Source: Fusobacterium ulcerans (GTDB taxonomy: Bacteria; Fusobacteriota; Fusobacteriia; Fusobacteriales; Fusobacteriaceae). From it: a DNA stretch of 64,000 nucleotides. A program made the position numbers and the translations under genes. The notes under the pieces are model-generated. The model did not search any database, had not been told where the DNA came from, and saw only the letters and a list, made by a program, of their open reading frames with translations. Positions 10,105 to 18,805 of the stretch are shown in pieces (position 1 is the first letter of the stretch; each line of letters opens with the position of its first letter). The DNA lies in the NCBI RefSeq assembly GCF_003019675.1, contig NZ_CP028105.1:1008282-1072281 (forward strand). The letters are read 5' to 3'.

Positions 10105-12438
10105 TTAGTTCACTGGCAGAAAAATATGGACAGCTGTTCCTGAACCTTTTATACTTGAGATTTCAATATCTCCATTCATATTTTCTAAGATTTTCTTAGT
10201 AATCCACAATCCCAAACCTGTATTTAAAGAATCTGAAGACGTTGTAACAAAAGGGTCAAATATAGTGGCTTTAATCTTATCATCAATTCCAGGTCCATCA
10301 TCAATAATTGATACAACAATATATTTTTTCCGGTTTCTCATTATATTTTTTCCTTCTATTAATAAATTCCCTCCATTCTTTAGTGCTGTTAATGCATTAG
10401 TGAAGATATTTAAAAATACCTGTTTAATTGGCTCAACTTTTCCCTTATAGATAAATGGAGAGTGAGAAAAGTTTCTTTCTATTTTTACATTTATACGAGA
10501 ACTTTCTTTTCTTGAAATAAATATTATCTGTTCTATTAATTTTTCTATATCAATTTCCCTCTCTTCCAGCTTGGAAATTCTTGAATAGTCAAGAAGATTC
10601 ATTATTATTTCTTCAGCTTCAGACAATGTTTCATTTATTATATTGAGCTGGTTTTCTATTTTTTTATTTTCTATATTTTTCATATAATTTCTCAGTAAAT
10701 ATACAGAACCCTTTATAACAGCAATTGGAGTTTTTAATTCATGGGCAATAGCTGAAGACAGCTGCCCTATTCCTGCCATTTTTTCTTTTTGAGAAAGTTC
10801 TTTTTCTATAATAATTCTTTCAGTTATATCATAGCTGTATACTACAACTTCTCTTGAATTTTTTTCTTTTCCATTAATTGGATAATAGGATATTTCAAAT
10901 ATTTTATCTTTTATTGGAATGATGGAGATATCTTCTCTTCCTTCTTCCATAACTTTTTTTAATTTGCACTCTGGACAGATACAGCTTTGGGCAGCAATCA
11001 CATCATAGCATTTTTTCCCTACAACCTCTGTCAGGCTTTTTCCTATTAACTGAAGTCCTTTTTCATTGAGCAAAATTATTCTACATTCACTATCAACAAT
11101 CATTAGAAGTCCGCCTATACTATTAAATATCGTTTTTATTTCTGTGTTTTTCTGTATAAGTTCATCAATATATGCCTTTATACTCAAGCTCATTGAATCA
11201 AATGCCATAGACAATTCATTGATCTCATCATAATAGAAATCACTTGCATTTATTTCATAATTACCTTCTGATATTTTTCTCGCTCTTCCTACTAGAGAAA
11301 GAACTGGTTTTGAATAATTTTTCAATAAAAAATATGTAAAAAAGAAAAGAAGTATGATAGATAACCCTACTAGATAGAGCAATGACTTCCATGTAAAAAT
11401 TTTAATTGAAGCAAATTCATTCTGATCAACTTCTACTGCTATTTTCCAAGGGAGCCCCTCTATTGAAGAATATACTATTACATTTTCTGTACTTCCATCT
11501 TTGTATCTAACTACTCCGCTCTTGTCTCTTACTACTTTTTCCAGAGCTTTCTTGTATTCAGGACTTAGATTTGTATCCTTTATTATATTGATTCGAGCCA
11601 GATCCCCTTTAGTTTTAGAAGAAAGAGGAACCCCAGGATGATATATGATTTCCCCTGAATTATATAAAAGAAAAGAAATTCCTGACTTTCCAAGTCTGAA
11701 GTCTTCCATAAAATCTTTTTGAATAGTTTCAAAATTTACATCTATACTTGTAAAACCAATTACCTCATCATTTACATATATCGGATGAGTGCAGGTAATA
11801 CACCAGCCAGTTCCCATAAAATCAAGATATGGTTCTGACCATATTGATTTTTTGCTGGAACTCTGCTTCAATGCCTCTATATAAAATGGGTCATTCAACT
11901 GCATATGTTCTGAAGAATACATATTCATTTCAGAATAAGGATAAACCCTTAAAAATCCATTAAGCATTGGAATAGCTTGCCATGATATGTATGGAATATT
12001 TTTAGCAGCCTGCCTAAATTGAACATCTAATTTTTCTGACTGCATAATCATTGAAATCATTTTTTCATCAATTTTCTGATTTTTAGGCAGAAAAACAGAT
12101 GAACCTTTTTCAAGTCTATTTTTATCTTTCCTGACTAAAACTCCTCTTTCAGATGTATAATACTCATCAGATAATTTTGTAATCTCTTCATCTTCTAAAT
12201 AATTTTCTGTCCATCTAGCAAGATTTTCTGCTTCATTTTCAATTCTTTCTATAACTAGAGATATTAATTGAGATTTCTCTCTCGCAATTTCATTTAGCGT
12301 GTCTTCCAGATTTTCATTTGATTGCTTTCTATCCTGCTGAAATAAAAAATAACTAAATAATATGACAGATATTAAATGAAACAAAATAAATAAAAATAAC
12401 ATTTGCGAAACAAAAGAACGCCTCTTAAGCTTTTTCAT
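10105..12438 (-). CDS. Membrane sensor histidine kinase (Cache-HAMP-PAS-HisKA-HATPase)
   Basis: About 777 residues. A membrane segment near residues 10-33 is followed by a large extracytoplasmic Cache-type sensor (to about 340), a second membrane segment, HAMP, a PAS domain carrying a Cys cluster (CICPEC), HisKA with the phospho-acceptor in AHELKTP, and HATPase with DDGPGID and TGLGLWI. The longest frame starts at a TTG at 12453, but GAGGAAGG ahead of the ATG at 12438 fixes that start. Upstream is a sigma-54 promoter, and the remnant of a Fis-type activator lies beyond it, so this kinase probably lost its neighbouring partner. It heads the operon with the hydrolase and permease genes. Confidence 0.92.
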   Translation of the reverse strand: MKKLKRRSFVSQMLFLFILFHLISVILFSYFLFQQDRKQSNENLEDTLNEIAREKSQLISLVIERIENEAENLARWTENYLEDEEITKLSDEYYTSERGVLVRKDKNRLEKGSSVFLPKNQKIDEKMISMIMQSEKLDVQFRQAAKNIPYISWQAIPMLNGFLRVYPYSEMNMYSSEHMQLNDPFYIEALKQSSSKKSIWSEPYLDFMGTGWCITCTHPIYVNDEVIGFTSIDVNFETIQKDFMEDFRLGKSGISFLLYNSGEIIYHPGVPLSSKTKGDLARINIIKDTNLSPEYKKALEKVVRDKSGVVRYKDGSTENVIVYSSIEGLPWKIAVEVDQNEFASIKIFTWKSLLYLVGLSIILLFFFTYFLLKNYSKPVLSLVGRARKISEGNYEINASDFYYDEINELSMAFDSMSLSIKAYIDELIQKNTEIKTIFNSIGGLLMIVDSECRIILLNEKGLQLIGKSLTEVVGKKCYDVIAAQSCICPECKLKKVMEEGREDISIIPIKDKIFEISYYPINGKEKNSREVVVYSYDITERIIIEKELSQKEKMAGIGQLSSAIAHELKTPIAVIKGSVYLLRNYMKNIENKKIENQLNIINETLSEAEEIIMNLLDYSRISKLEEREIDIEKLIEQIIFISRKESSRINVKIERNFSHSPFIYKGKVEPIKQVFLNIFTNALTALKNGGNLLIEGKNIMRNRKKYIVVSIIDDGPGIDDKIKATIFDPFVTTSSDSLNTGLGLWITKKILENMNGDIEISSIKGSGTAVHIFLPVN

Positions 12439-12473
12439 AATTTCCTTCCTCAATCTTTATATAGTAGTATATA

Positions 12474-12490
12474 AGCAAAAAATATGCCAA
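12474..12490 (-). promoter_or_regulatory. Sigma-54 promoter of the kinase operon
   Basis: Minus strand reads TTGGCATATTTTTTGCT: a GG element (-24) and a GC element (-12) at exactly the spacing of TGGCAC-N5-TTGCT. It lies 36 bp before the ATG at 12438. It is consistent with control by an NtrC-type activator, whose remnant lies just upstream. Confidence 0.75.
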
Positions 12491-12515
12491 GATAACAATC
12501 TATCCAATTTTCAAT

Positions 12516-12556
12516 ATAAAAACTAAAAAAGTATGCAAAATATATTGCATACTTCT
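12516..12556 (-). terminator. Inverted repeat: terminator of the lost regulator, or its upstream activator site
   Basis: GTATGCAA-N6-TTGCATAC (12531-12538, 12545-12552) is a perfect 8-bp inverted repeat. On the minus strand it is followed by TTTTTAGTTTTT, which suits a terminator for the response-regulator remnant. It also sits about 78 bp upstream of the expected sigma-54 transcription start, where an activator-binding site would be. Both readings are open. Confidence 0.55.
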
Positions 12557-12605
12557 TTTAAATTATTTTCTTCCCACAGCTGTATAATTTTTTTCCTATC
12601 CCAGG

Positions 12606-12735
12606 TCAAGATATGTTACACTCTCTTATTTTTAATTCTTTAATCTTTAACTGCAAAGTTTTTCTTGAAATTTTCAGTATCTCAGCAGTTTTAGAAATAT
12701 TCCAATTATTTTCCTCTAATTTTTTTAAAAGAAAA
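12606..12735 (-). pseudogene. Remnant of a sigma-54-dependent response regulator (Fis-type HTH only)
   Basis: Reading the minus strand from about 12735 to the TGA at 12606-12608 gives a typical C-terminal Fis helix-turn-helix: LEENNWNISKTAEIL followed by SRKTLQLKIKEL. This is the end of NtrC-family activators. Everything upstream (receiver, AAA+ domain) is missing and is replaced by the immunity gene ending at 12725. The kinase gene beside it has a sigma-54 promoter, so this was very probably its partner. Insertion of the toxin/immunity region is the simplest explanation for the loss. Confidence 0.8.
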
Positions 12736-13603
12736 TTGTTTTAATATTTCCATTTTTATAGTAATATTTCCATTCTCCTGTTTGTTCTCCTATTTCCAAT
12801 ATCTCGGCATCTTTTCCACCAAAATTTCCTTCCATCTCAAGACTTCCATCCTCATGAAAATATCTCCATTTATTTATCCTATATCCTTTCCAAATAGTTC
12901 CTTCATATTTTAAATTCCCATTTGGATAAAGTTCTCTTGTAGGCTCTTCTTTGAAAATATATTCTTCCTTCTCTTCTTGCATTGGAATACCATCATTTAT
13001 ATCTCTGATTTCTATAAACTTATATCCTTTTAAATCACTCTTTTCTATATATTTTTTAAAATTTTCATTACAATAGATTCCTAAAATAGCACGTTTGAAG
13101 TTTCCAACCTCTCTAGCTCTAAAAATATCATTATCTTTTATTTTTGAAAAATCAAGCATATATTGGTCATCTATTTCAGGAGATCCTTTTACATAACATT
13201 CTTCACTTTCCATTACATTCATAATATACAATGGAATATTTTTATAATAAACTTCTATATATTCAATATTTTTATCCTTATATTTTTTTTGAATATACTC
13301 TTTTGCTTTTTCTGATAATAGTATTGTTTCTCCAAATCCTGCAATATACATCATATCTGGTAATTCAGAAATTTTATCTTCTGTCATTAAATTAATATAT
13401 ATTTTCAAATCACCTATTGACATGTTTCTTCTTTCTCTCATTTTTATTTCCTCCATTAGAGAAAAGTCATTAATATCAATCCAATTTAAAAAATCTACTA
13501 TTTCTTCTTTTGTAAATTTAGAATTTTCTATTTTAAAATTTTCTTTTGCTCCAAATACAGGTTCATTATTATCAAAACTAAAATCAATTTTATATACTTT
13601 CAT
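12725..13603 (-). CDS. Candidate immunity protein with C-terminal MORN/YwqK-like repeats
   Basis: 292 residues, soluble, no signal peptide. The first ~200 residues are alpha/beta and acidic without a motif I can name; the general look is that of Imm11/Imm43-like immunity proteins. The last ~70 residues carry MORN-type repeats (LYPNGNLKYEG, HEDGSLEMEGNF, YYKNGNIKT) as in YwqK-family antitoxins. AAGGAGG precedes the ATG. It follows the orphan toxin gene by 15 nt in the same direction, which is the usual toxin-immunity order. The immunity function is inferred from this position. Confidence 0.65.
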   Translation of the reverse strand: MKVYKIDFSFDNNEPVFGAKENFKIENSKFTKEEIVDFLNWIDINDFSLMEEIKMRERRNMSIGDLKIYINLMTEDKISELPDMMYIAGFGETILLSEKAKEYIQKKYKDKNIEYIEVYYKNIPLYIMNVMESEECYVKGSPEIDDQYMLDFSKIKDNDIFRAREVGNFKRAILGIYCNENFKKYIEKSDLKGYKFIEIRDINDGIPMQEEKEEYIFKEEPTRELYPNGNLKYEGTIWKGYRINKWRYFHEDGSLEMEGNFGGKDAEILEIGEQTGEWKYYYKNGNIKTIFF

Positions 13604-13618
13604 TTAATTTCCTCCTTA

Positions 13619-14593
13619 TTATTTTGCATTATTTATTTTTAACTTCCCTGTTTGCAAATCATTTTTTATATCATCTATGGCCTTTACTACTTTTTCAGTT
13701 ATAACCATTATATTCTTATCTTCTACTTTAGGAGGTTCATTTACAAGAGTTCCTGTATCTGGTAAATCTTTAGTTCCTCCATCATGAGCTGTATTTGTCA
13801 CTGGTGGAATTGGTGGCGTTCCTGGGGACTCATGAATATCTTTATCATGTAACTCTTCTGGCTTTTTTCCAACAAGGATAGGAGGCAATTTAAATTCATC
13901 AGGTATCTCCCCTGGAAATGTTAATGTTCCTATCCCCTCTTCAGCCCCTATTATAATATTTTGTTTTGCTAAAAAGGCTTCCATATAAATTTGATGAAAT
14001 TCAGCATAGGCTATTCCTTTATCTTTAACAGATTCCCATTCCTTCTTTAGCTCTTCTTGAAATTTATTCCAAGTTTCTTTATTTTCTTCAGAGTTTTGTA
14101 TATAATAATATCCTCCAATAAGTACTACTCCACCTACTAATACTGGAAGCGGAACTGGAACAGCAAATTTTTCCTTATATTCGTCAGGAATTTTATTTTG
14201 AAGTTCTATTGCCTTCTCTCCATTTGGTAAGTCTTTATATTTATCTTTCAATTTTTCAAGTTGGCTGTTGTATTCTCCATTTGTTTCACTTGTATTTATA
14301 ACTACATTTATTTTTTTCTCTATATTTCCTGCTGTTTTTTCATCTTTATCATAAGTATTAAAGTGCCCTAGTTCATGTCCTAATTTGCTTAAAACATCAG
14401 AACTATTTAAATCTTCTTTTGTTATAAATATACGTTCATTACCATCATATCTACTATCTACTACCTCTGTTTTTGAACCTATTATCACCTCAGGCATTTT
14501 CCCTTCATACTTTCTATCTTTTAAGAAACCAGCGATTAATTCATTAACTACATTTCTTTTATCTATATCAGATAAATTAGGATCTCCTAACAT
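13619..14593 (-). CDS. Orphan toxin cassette C (pretoxin with HELGH motif plus C-terminal tip)
   Basis: A 324-codon frame beginning MLGDPN, homologous to LLGDPN of the TpsA2 pretoxin region. It contains the same metallopeptidase-like motif GHELGH. A hydrophobic glycine-rich stretch (PLPVLVGGVVLIGGYYY) is followed by a Lys/Glu-rich helix, then a Pro-rich tail. The frame is open upstream to about 14640 with no good start codon or ribosome-binding site. A 171-bp copy of the TpsA2 sequence precedes it in another frame. This is the form of a displaced CdiA-CT cassette, normally silent until recombined behind a full exoprotein gene. The toxic activity is unknown. Confidence 0.65.
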   Translation of the reverse strand: MLGDPNLSDIDKRNVVNELIAGFLKDRKYEGKMPEVIIGSKTEVVDSRYDGNERIFITKEDLNSSDVLSKLGHELGHFNTYDKDEKTAGNIEKKINVVINTSETNGEYNSQLEKLKDKYKDLPNGEKAIELQNKIPDEYKEKFAVPVPLPVLVGGVVLIGGYYYIQNSEENKETWNKFQEELKKEWESVKDKGIAYAEFHQIYMEAFLAKQNIIIGAEEGIGTLTFPGEIPDEFKLPPILVGKKPEELHDKDIHESPGTPPIPPVTNTAHDGGTKDLPDTGTLVNEPPKVEDKNIMVITEKVVKAIDDIKNDLQTGKLKINNAK

Positions 14594-14641
14594 TGCTAGA
14601 TATTCTTTTTGATTAACTGCATATTTATTAAATAGATTTCC

Positions 14642-14812
14642 ACTGCTGTTGCATTTATATCTTGTCTCTTATCCTGTCCTCCTGTTACTATTGATAAGTT
14701 TGGAACTCCTGTTCCTTTTATGGTGATTCCTCCACCACTTACCTTATTTGTCTCTTTATCTTTTAAATGCTCTACTGTTATATTTTCAGCCTTTACTATC
14801 AGTTTAAAAGCT
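14642..14812 (-). repeat. Third partial copy of the TpsA2 pretoxin-proximal sequence
   Basis: These 171 bp match 20678-20844 of the TpsA2 gene closely, encoding the stretch from KLIVKAENI to NATAV. The copy starts inside the end of the preceding ORF (stop at 14804) and runs to a junction at 14642, where it joins cassette C in a different frame. It looks like recombination homology left by a cassette insertion. Confidence 0.8.
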
Positions 14813-15694
14813 ATATTTTATTAACATTTGCCTTAAATCTTCAGGAAAATCTTCTGCCCATCCTCTATATAAAGTTTCTTGATCAGTTCCCTTTATATTA
14901 TTATATTTAATAGTTAAATAAGTTTTCTTGAACAAAATTGGAGGTATTTTCGTTTTAGGTTTTATTATATTGCCCTCTTTATCTAATATCTCTATTTCTC
15001 CTATATCTATTATTAAGTCATTATCTTTTGTATTTCGTATATCTATTGGTGGTTCAAAAGGATAAACTAGTCCATCTTTAGAATTAAGTGGATCAATTTT
15101 TATTTGCTCTTTAGAAATAATATATTCCTTTCCGTTTATTATAAATTTAATATCATTGTAAAATTTGATATAATGATTTTTAAATCTATTTTCTTTTGTA
15201 GGTGCTTCAAGTTGATAATAATGATTAAACATAATTCCATATAATTGATAAATTTTATCTTTAGGAATTCCTATTCTATTTACTTTCCCATCTTCTATTA
15301 TTCCATAAGCTCTATTTGCATAAATATATGTTGTTATTTTAGGTTTTGCTTCTAATTTTATGTAACTACAAAATATTAAAAGAAGTAATATTAAGTTTAA
15401 ATTCCTATTTTTCATTTTTTGCATTATTTTATCTAATACATTCTTTCCTTTTTGAACTTTTGTTTGTTCAGTAGGTTCTAGTGCTTGACCTTTTGTGTAT
15501 CCACTATGATAATCCATAAAATTTTTATTCTCTAATTTTAAAATAGCCTCATCTGTTTCCACATTCCCAGGATTTCCTCCAACTAATGTTCCTACTAAAT
15601 CATTTATATCAACTCTTTGATCTATATTAGCCATATTTCCATTTTCTTTCATATAGTTTTTAAAATCTTCAACTGGTAATGCTGATCCACTCAA
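14804..15694 (-). CDS. Composite ORF: exoprotein/toxin fragment joined to a secreted or immunity protein
   Basis: The 296-codon frame starts at a TTG without a ribosome-binding site, and the frame is open further upstream to about 15730. Residues 1-90 look like the end of an exoprotein (VDINDLVGTLVGGNPGN, SGYTKGQALEPTEQTK). At residue 94 (15415) a typical signal peptide appears: MKNRNLNLILLLLIFCSYIK. A ~180-residue beta-rich domain follows. Either the real product is the 203-residue exported protein from 15415, or this is a fossil fusion of a toxin tail with its immunity gene. I do not recognise the domain. Confidence 0.45.
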   Translation of the reverse strand: MSGSALPVEDFKNYMKENGNMANIDQRVDINDLVGTLVGGNPGNVETDEAILKLENKNFMDYHSGYTKGQALEPTEQTKVQKGKNVLDKIMQKMKNRNLNLILLLLIFCSYIKLEAKPKITTYIYANRAYGIIEDGKVNRIGIPKDKIYQLYGIMFNHYYQLEAPTKENRFKNHYIKFYNDIKFIINGKEYIISKEQIKIDPLNSKDGLVYPFEPPIDIRNTKDNDLIIDIGEIEILDKEGNIIKPKTKIPPILFKKTYLTIKYNNIKGTDQETLYRGWAEDFPEDLRQMLIKYSF

Positions 15695-15757
15695 TATAAT
15701 AGTATTAGTTTTTATTTTCCAGTTAATTTTGTTAAATATTTTTTAATATCTTAATAA

Positions 15758-15782
15758 GTAGCCTAAAATTTTCTTAGGCTAC
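15758..15782 (-). repeat. Cassette-end hairpin repeat, copy 2
   Basis: A perfect 9-bp stem, GTAGCCTAA / TTAGGCTAC. With its flanks (CTACCTATAAAATATTAA on one side) it repeats the element at 18098-18122. Both copies abut the 3' end of a candidate immunity gene. It may act as a weak terminator, but the U tract is poor. Confidence 0.6.
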
Positions 15783-15796
15783 CTATAAAATATTAA

Positions 15797-16399
15797 TTAT
15801 CTATTTTTCCAAGGAAGTGTTTTTTCTTCTATTGTTAAATCATCTGCATTTTCTGTTACATAGTTGAATATCTTTTCAACTACTGTTAAATTGAAATTAG
15901 GAGCATCAAAATAATATTTAAATTTTTCTATATCTTCCTTCCAATTTGGATAGTTTTTTTTATATTCATGCATAAATTCTTTAGTACTTGCTAATATCCC
16001 ATAATTTTCCATAGTTAATATTATCGCCCAATTTTTTTTTGAAGAATAAATTACGTTTTCAAGGAGTATTTCTAAGTCATTATATTCTTCATAAGAAATA
16101 TTTTTATTTAAGGAGATTAAGCTATCTTCTTCAGTTAAAATAAATTCATTATTTTTATATCCTTCACTTAAATAAATATAAAAACATTTTTCTCCAAATT
16201 GTTTCATTGTTTTTATAAGAGCTTCATATTGTTTCTGTGTTAGATAAAAAGAATATTCATCATCCCCTGATTGAGATAAAATAATTCTTTCTGGAATTAA
16301 ATTATCATTGAAATTATTTATTTCATCAAAATTTGAAATTCTTATTAATGACTGGTATATTTTTTGTGCCTCCAATGTATTTATTATTTCTTTTTCCAT
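15797..16399 (-). CDS. Candidate immunity protein of cassette B
   Basis: 200 residues, acidic, soluble, no motif I can name. GGAGGAG lies 6 nt before the ATG. The start overlaps the end of the cassette B toxin by 16 nt, the tight coupling expected of a toxin-immunity pair. The stop abuts the cassette-end hairpin. Function is inferred from context only. Confidence 0.65.
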   Translation of the reverse strand: MEKEIINTLEAQKIYQSLIRISNFDEINNFNDNLIPERIILSQSGDDEYSFYLTQKQYEALIKTMKQFGEKCFYIYLSEGYKNNEFILTEEDSLISLNKNISYEEYNDLEILLENVIYSSKKNWAIILTMENYGILASTKEFMHEYKKNYPNWKEDIEKFKYYFDAPNFNLTVVEKIFNYVTENADDLTIEEKTLPWKNR

Positions 16400-17841
16400 G
16401 TAAACTCCTCCGTCTTTTCGATAAATTTTAGTTTTTCTAGTCCTTTTATTCCTTTTATTGTTATGGTAGGAACATAATCTGATTTATATGAAGACATATT
16501 TCTGTATGAAAAAATAATTCCATCTTTATTTTTTCCAACAATAGTACCATTTGAAGTTATTTTCACTGTTTCAGGTAATACTTGTGAATCAAAAAACTTT
16601 TTAGCATCAGTAGCATTACCTAAAAGTTCCCTATTAACAGTTTGTTTTCCATAAGGAAGATTTTTTATTTCTTCTGCACTCCATTTTCTGTTATAAAGTT
16701 CTTTTATTTTTCCATTTTCAATACTTTCTTTAAGTAAATTTTTATCTGAAACTATTTCTTTAAATCCTTTTTCACTTTGTTCTTTAACAATATACTCTAC
16801 AATATTTCCTGTTTCTTTTTTTACTACTTTTTCTGTTGTCTCTTCTACAACTTCTTTAGATGTTGATTTTACCAAATCTGATAGTTTACCTATTACTTTT
16901 CCTGACTTTGAAACAACATATTTTCCACCAGAAGTAGTAATAATCCATTTTCCTCCTATTTTAAGTATAGCTCCTGCTGTCTCTCCTAGAACTGCTCCTT
17001 CTATTTGTTCTAATATGAAATCTTTTTGGATAGGAGTTACAACTACTCTCCCATCTTTCATTTCATCTAGTATAATCACTTTATTACCATTATAATAAAG
17101 CTGCCCATCTTTTGTCTCTATTTTATTAGTTTCTACTATATCAGGAGCTCCTGCTGTTTGTGATGAAAAACCAAGATCAATAATTAAAGGTAAAAGTCTT
17201 TCTTTTTCATTATCAGGAATAGTTGCAAGCCATTCTCTTGTTTCTTCTTCTGTTTTTAAATTCTTATACTCTTCTTTCAAAATTTCTAAGTAGTCATTGT
17301 ATTTTCCTTGAGTATCTGTTTCTTCTAAAGTCCCCATTTTACCTTCTACTATCTTAGCTGTATCTTCTTTTCCATCATCATATGATACCAGATGTCCTAA
17401 TTCATGTCCAAGATCTTCTAAGAAAGATAATCCATTAAGTTTTTCTTTACTTATAACTACTTTTCCTCTTGTTGAAAGGCTTTCTTCTCCTATTAGAACA
17501 TCTACTTTCGGTCCTTTATAACCTCTACTAGTAAGAAATGTATTCACTGCTGCATTTAATACTCTTTGTTTATCTTCTATTGATATATTAGGGTCTCCTA
17601 GTAGTCCTTTATACCTTGGATCTTTATTTATATGTGCTTCAAGTAAACGTCCATACTTATGTGCTTTATATGTGTTAAGAACTCCTCCTGAATCAGAACT
17701 TACTATTGATTGAATTATTTCTGATAAGTTTACTCCTAAGTCTGCTATCTTTTCTCTTTCTGACTGATTTAATAAATCTGTATGAAGTTCTGCATCTAAT
17801 ACTTTATCTTCATCTTTTGTTATGACTTGGGCTTTATCCAA
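16384..17841 (-). CDS. Orphan toxin cassette B (pretoxin identical to TpsA2, different toxin tip)
   Basis: The first ~210 residues duplicate TpsA2 almost exactly, including GHELGH. Past DNEKE the sequence diverges into a ~270-residue tip: glycine-rich hydrophobic segments (GAVLGETAGAILKIGGKW), a Lys/Glu-rich helix, and a basic C-terminal domain ending near TIKGIKGLEKLKF. The start at 17841 is a TTG inside the repeat. The frame is actually open to 18060, where it meets a TGA. No proper start or ribosome-binding site is visible, so it is probably expressed only after recombination into tpsA2. The toxin activity is unassigned. Confidence 0.7.
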   Translation of the reverse strand: MDKAQVITKDEDKVLDAELHTDLLNQSEREKIADLGVNLSEIIQSIVSSDSGGVLNTYKAHKYGRLLEAHINKDPRYKGLLGDPNISIEDKQRVLNAAVNTFLTSRGYKGPKVDVLIGEESLSTRGKVVISKEKLNGLSFLEDLGHELGHLVSYDDGKEDTAKIVEGKMGTLEETDTQGKYNDYLEILKEEYKNLKTEEETREWLATIPDNEKERLLPLIIDLGFSSQTAGAPDIVETNKIETKDGQLYYNGNKVIILDEMKDGRVVVTPIQKDFILEQIEGAVLGETAGAILKIGGKWIITTSGGKYVVSKSGKVIGKLSDLVKSTSKEVVEETTEKVVKKETGNIVEYIVKEQSEKGFKEIVSDKNLLKESIENGKIKELYNRKWSAEEIKNLPYGKQTVNRELLGNATDAKKFFDSQVLPETVKITSNGTIVGKNKDGIIFSYRNMSSYKSDYVPTITIKGIKGLEKLKFIEKTEEFTWKKK

Positions 17842-18061
17842 GTCTGTATTAAATCCTAGCTCTTCAGCAGTTTTATTATCTCCCTTTACTATAAAATCTG
17901 TATTTACTGCTGTTGCATTTGTATCTTGCCTCTTATCCTGCCCTCCTGTTACTACTGATAAGTTGGGAGCTCCTGTTCCTTTTATGTTGATTCCTCCACC
18001 ACTTACTTTATTTGTATCTTTATCTTTTAAATGCTCTACTGTTATATTTTCAGCTTTTACT
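17208..18061 (-). repeat. ~854 bp direct repeat of the TpsA2 pretoxin region, copy B
   Basis: Offset by exactly 2,772 bp from 19980-20833 and, by eye, different at only about four positions. It covers the exoprotein segment from KAENITVEH through the HELGH domain to DNEKE. The left boundary is where the toxin tips diverge; the right boundary is a TGA next to the cassette-end hairpin. Confidence 0.9.
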
Positions 18062-18097
18062 CACTACTATTGAAAAATACTTTTAATCTCTTAATGA

Positions 18098-18122
18098 GTA
18101 GCCTGAAAATAATTCGGGCTAC
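18098..18122 (-). repeat. Cassette-end hairpin repeat, copy 1
   Basis: Stem GTAGCC / GGCTAC plus a GAA/TTC inner pairing. The 18 bp CTACCTATAAAATATTAA beside it are identical to those at copy 2 (15758-15782), and the other flank is similar. It ends at the stop codon of the 183-residue gene and lies 37 bp from the start of repeat B, so it appears to mark a cassette border. Confidence 0.6.
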
Positions 18123-18132
18123 CTATAAAATA

Positions 18133-18684
18133 TTAAAGTTTTTTACTTTTTTCTCTTTGTTCTAATATTAAAGTTTTTATTGTATCATAATCATTTTTTG
18201 ATAAATCATATCCAAAACTATAAATATTATTATTAAAAATAAATTTCATCCGTCTATAATTACTACAAGAAAAATTTGATAAATTAGTAATAAAAATTCT
18301 TTTTAAATCTATTTTGTCAGTATTATCATATTTTAATTCTAAAATTTTATTATTTAATATTTGTGTCTCTTGAAAAATTTTTCTTATCCCATAATAATTT
18401 ATATAAATTTTATCTTCTTTTAAAATTATTTCTTCATCTGCAAAAAAAGAAACTATTAACTTCTTAATTTCAACAAAATAAAATAAACCTAAAAAAAGAA
18501 AAGTAAGTAAACCTACATTTGTTCCTAAAATTGATAAAAAAATTGGAAAAAAAATACAAGGTAAAAAATCAATTAAATAATATTTAAAATAAATTTTATT
18601 CATTTTTTTTATTACAATAAAGTTATCTTTTTTTTCAATTCGCATTTTTTCTTGTATGATAAATATATAAAAATATTTATCCAT
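18133..18684 (-). CDS. Small membrane protein, possible second immunity gene
   Basis: 183 residues. Two adjacent hydrophobic segments (about 35-75) are followed by a Lys-rich beta-type cytoplasmic domain, like the bacterial PH-type membrane proteins. AGGAGG directly touches the ATG at 18684, which is too close. A start at the ATG of MRIEKKDNF (18645) is also possible but has a poor ribosome site. It lies after the TpsA2 immunity candidate and ends at the cassette-end hairpin, so it may be another immunity gene or a cassette hitch-hiker. Confidence 0.55.
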   Translation of the reverse strand: MDKYFYIFIIQEKMRIEKKDNFIVIKKMNKIYFKYYLIDFLPCIFFPIFLSILGTNVGLLTFLFLGLFYFVEIKKLIVSFFADEEIILKEDKIYINYYGIRKIFQETQILNNKILELKYDNTDKIDLKRIFITNLSNFSCSNYRRMKFIFNNNIYSFGYDLSKNDYDTIKTLILEQREKSKKL

Positions 18685-18805
18685 CCTCCTTTTTTTATTT
18701 TTAATTAGAAATATAAAGTTTTTAGATAATTAATTATTCTGTATTATTTATCCAGTTTTTGATTAAATATTATACAAGTTTTTAACTGTTTTAAATTTTT
18801 TTATA

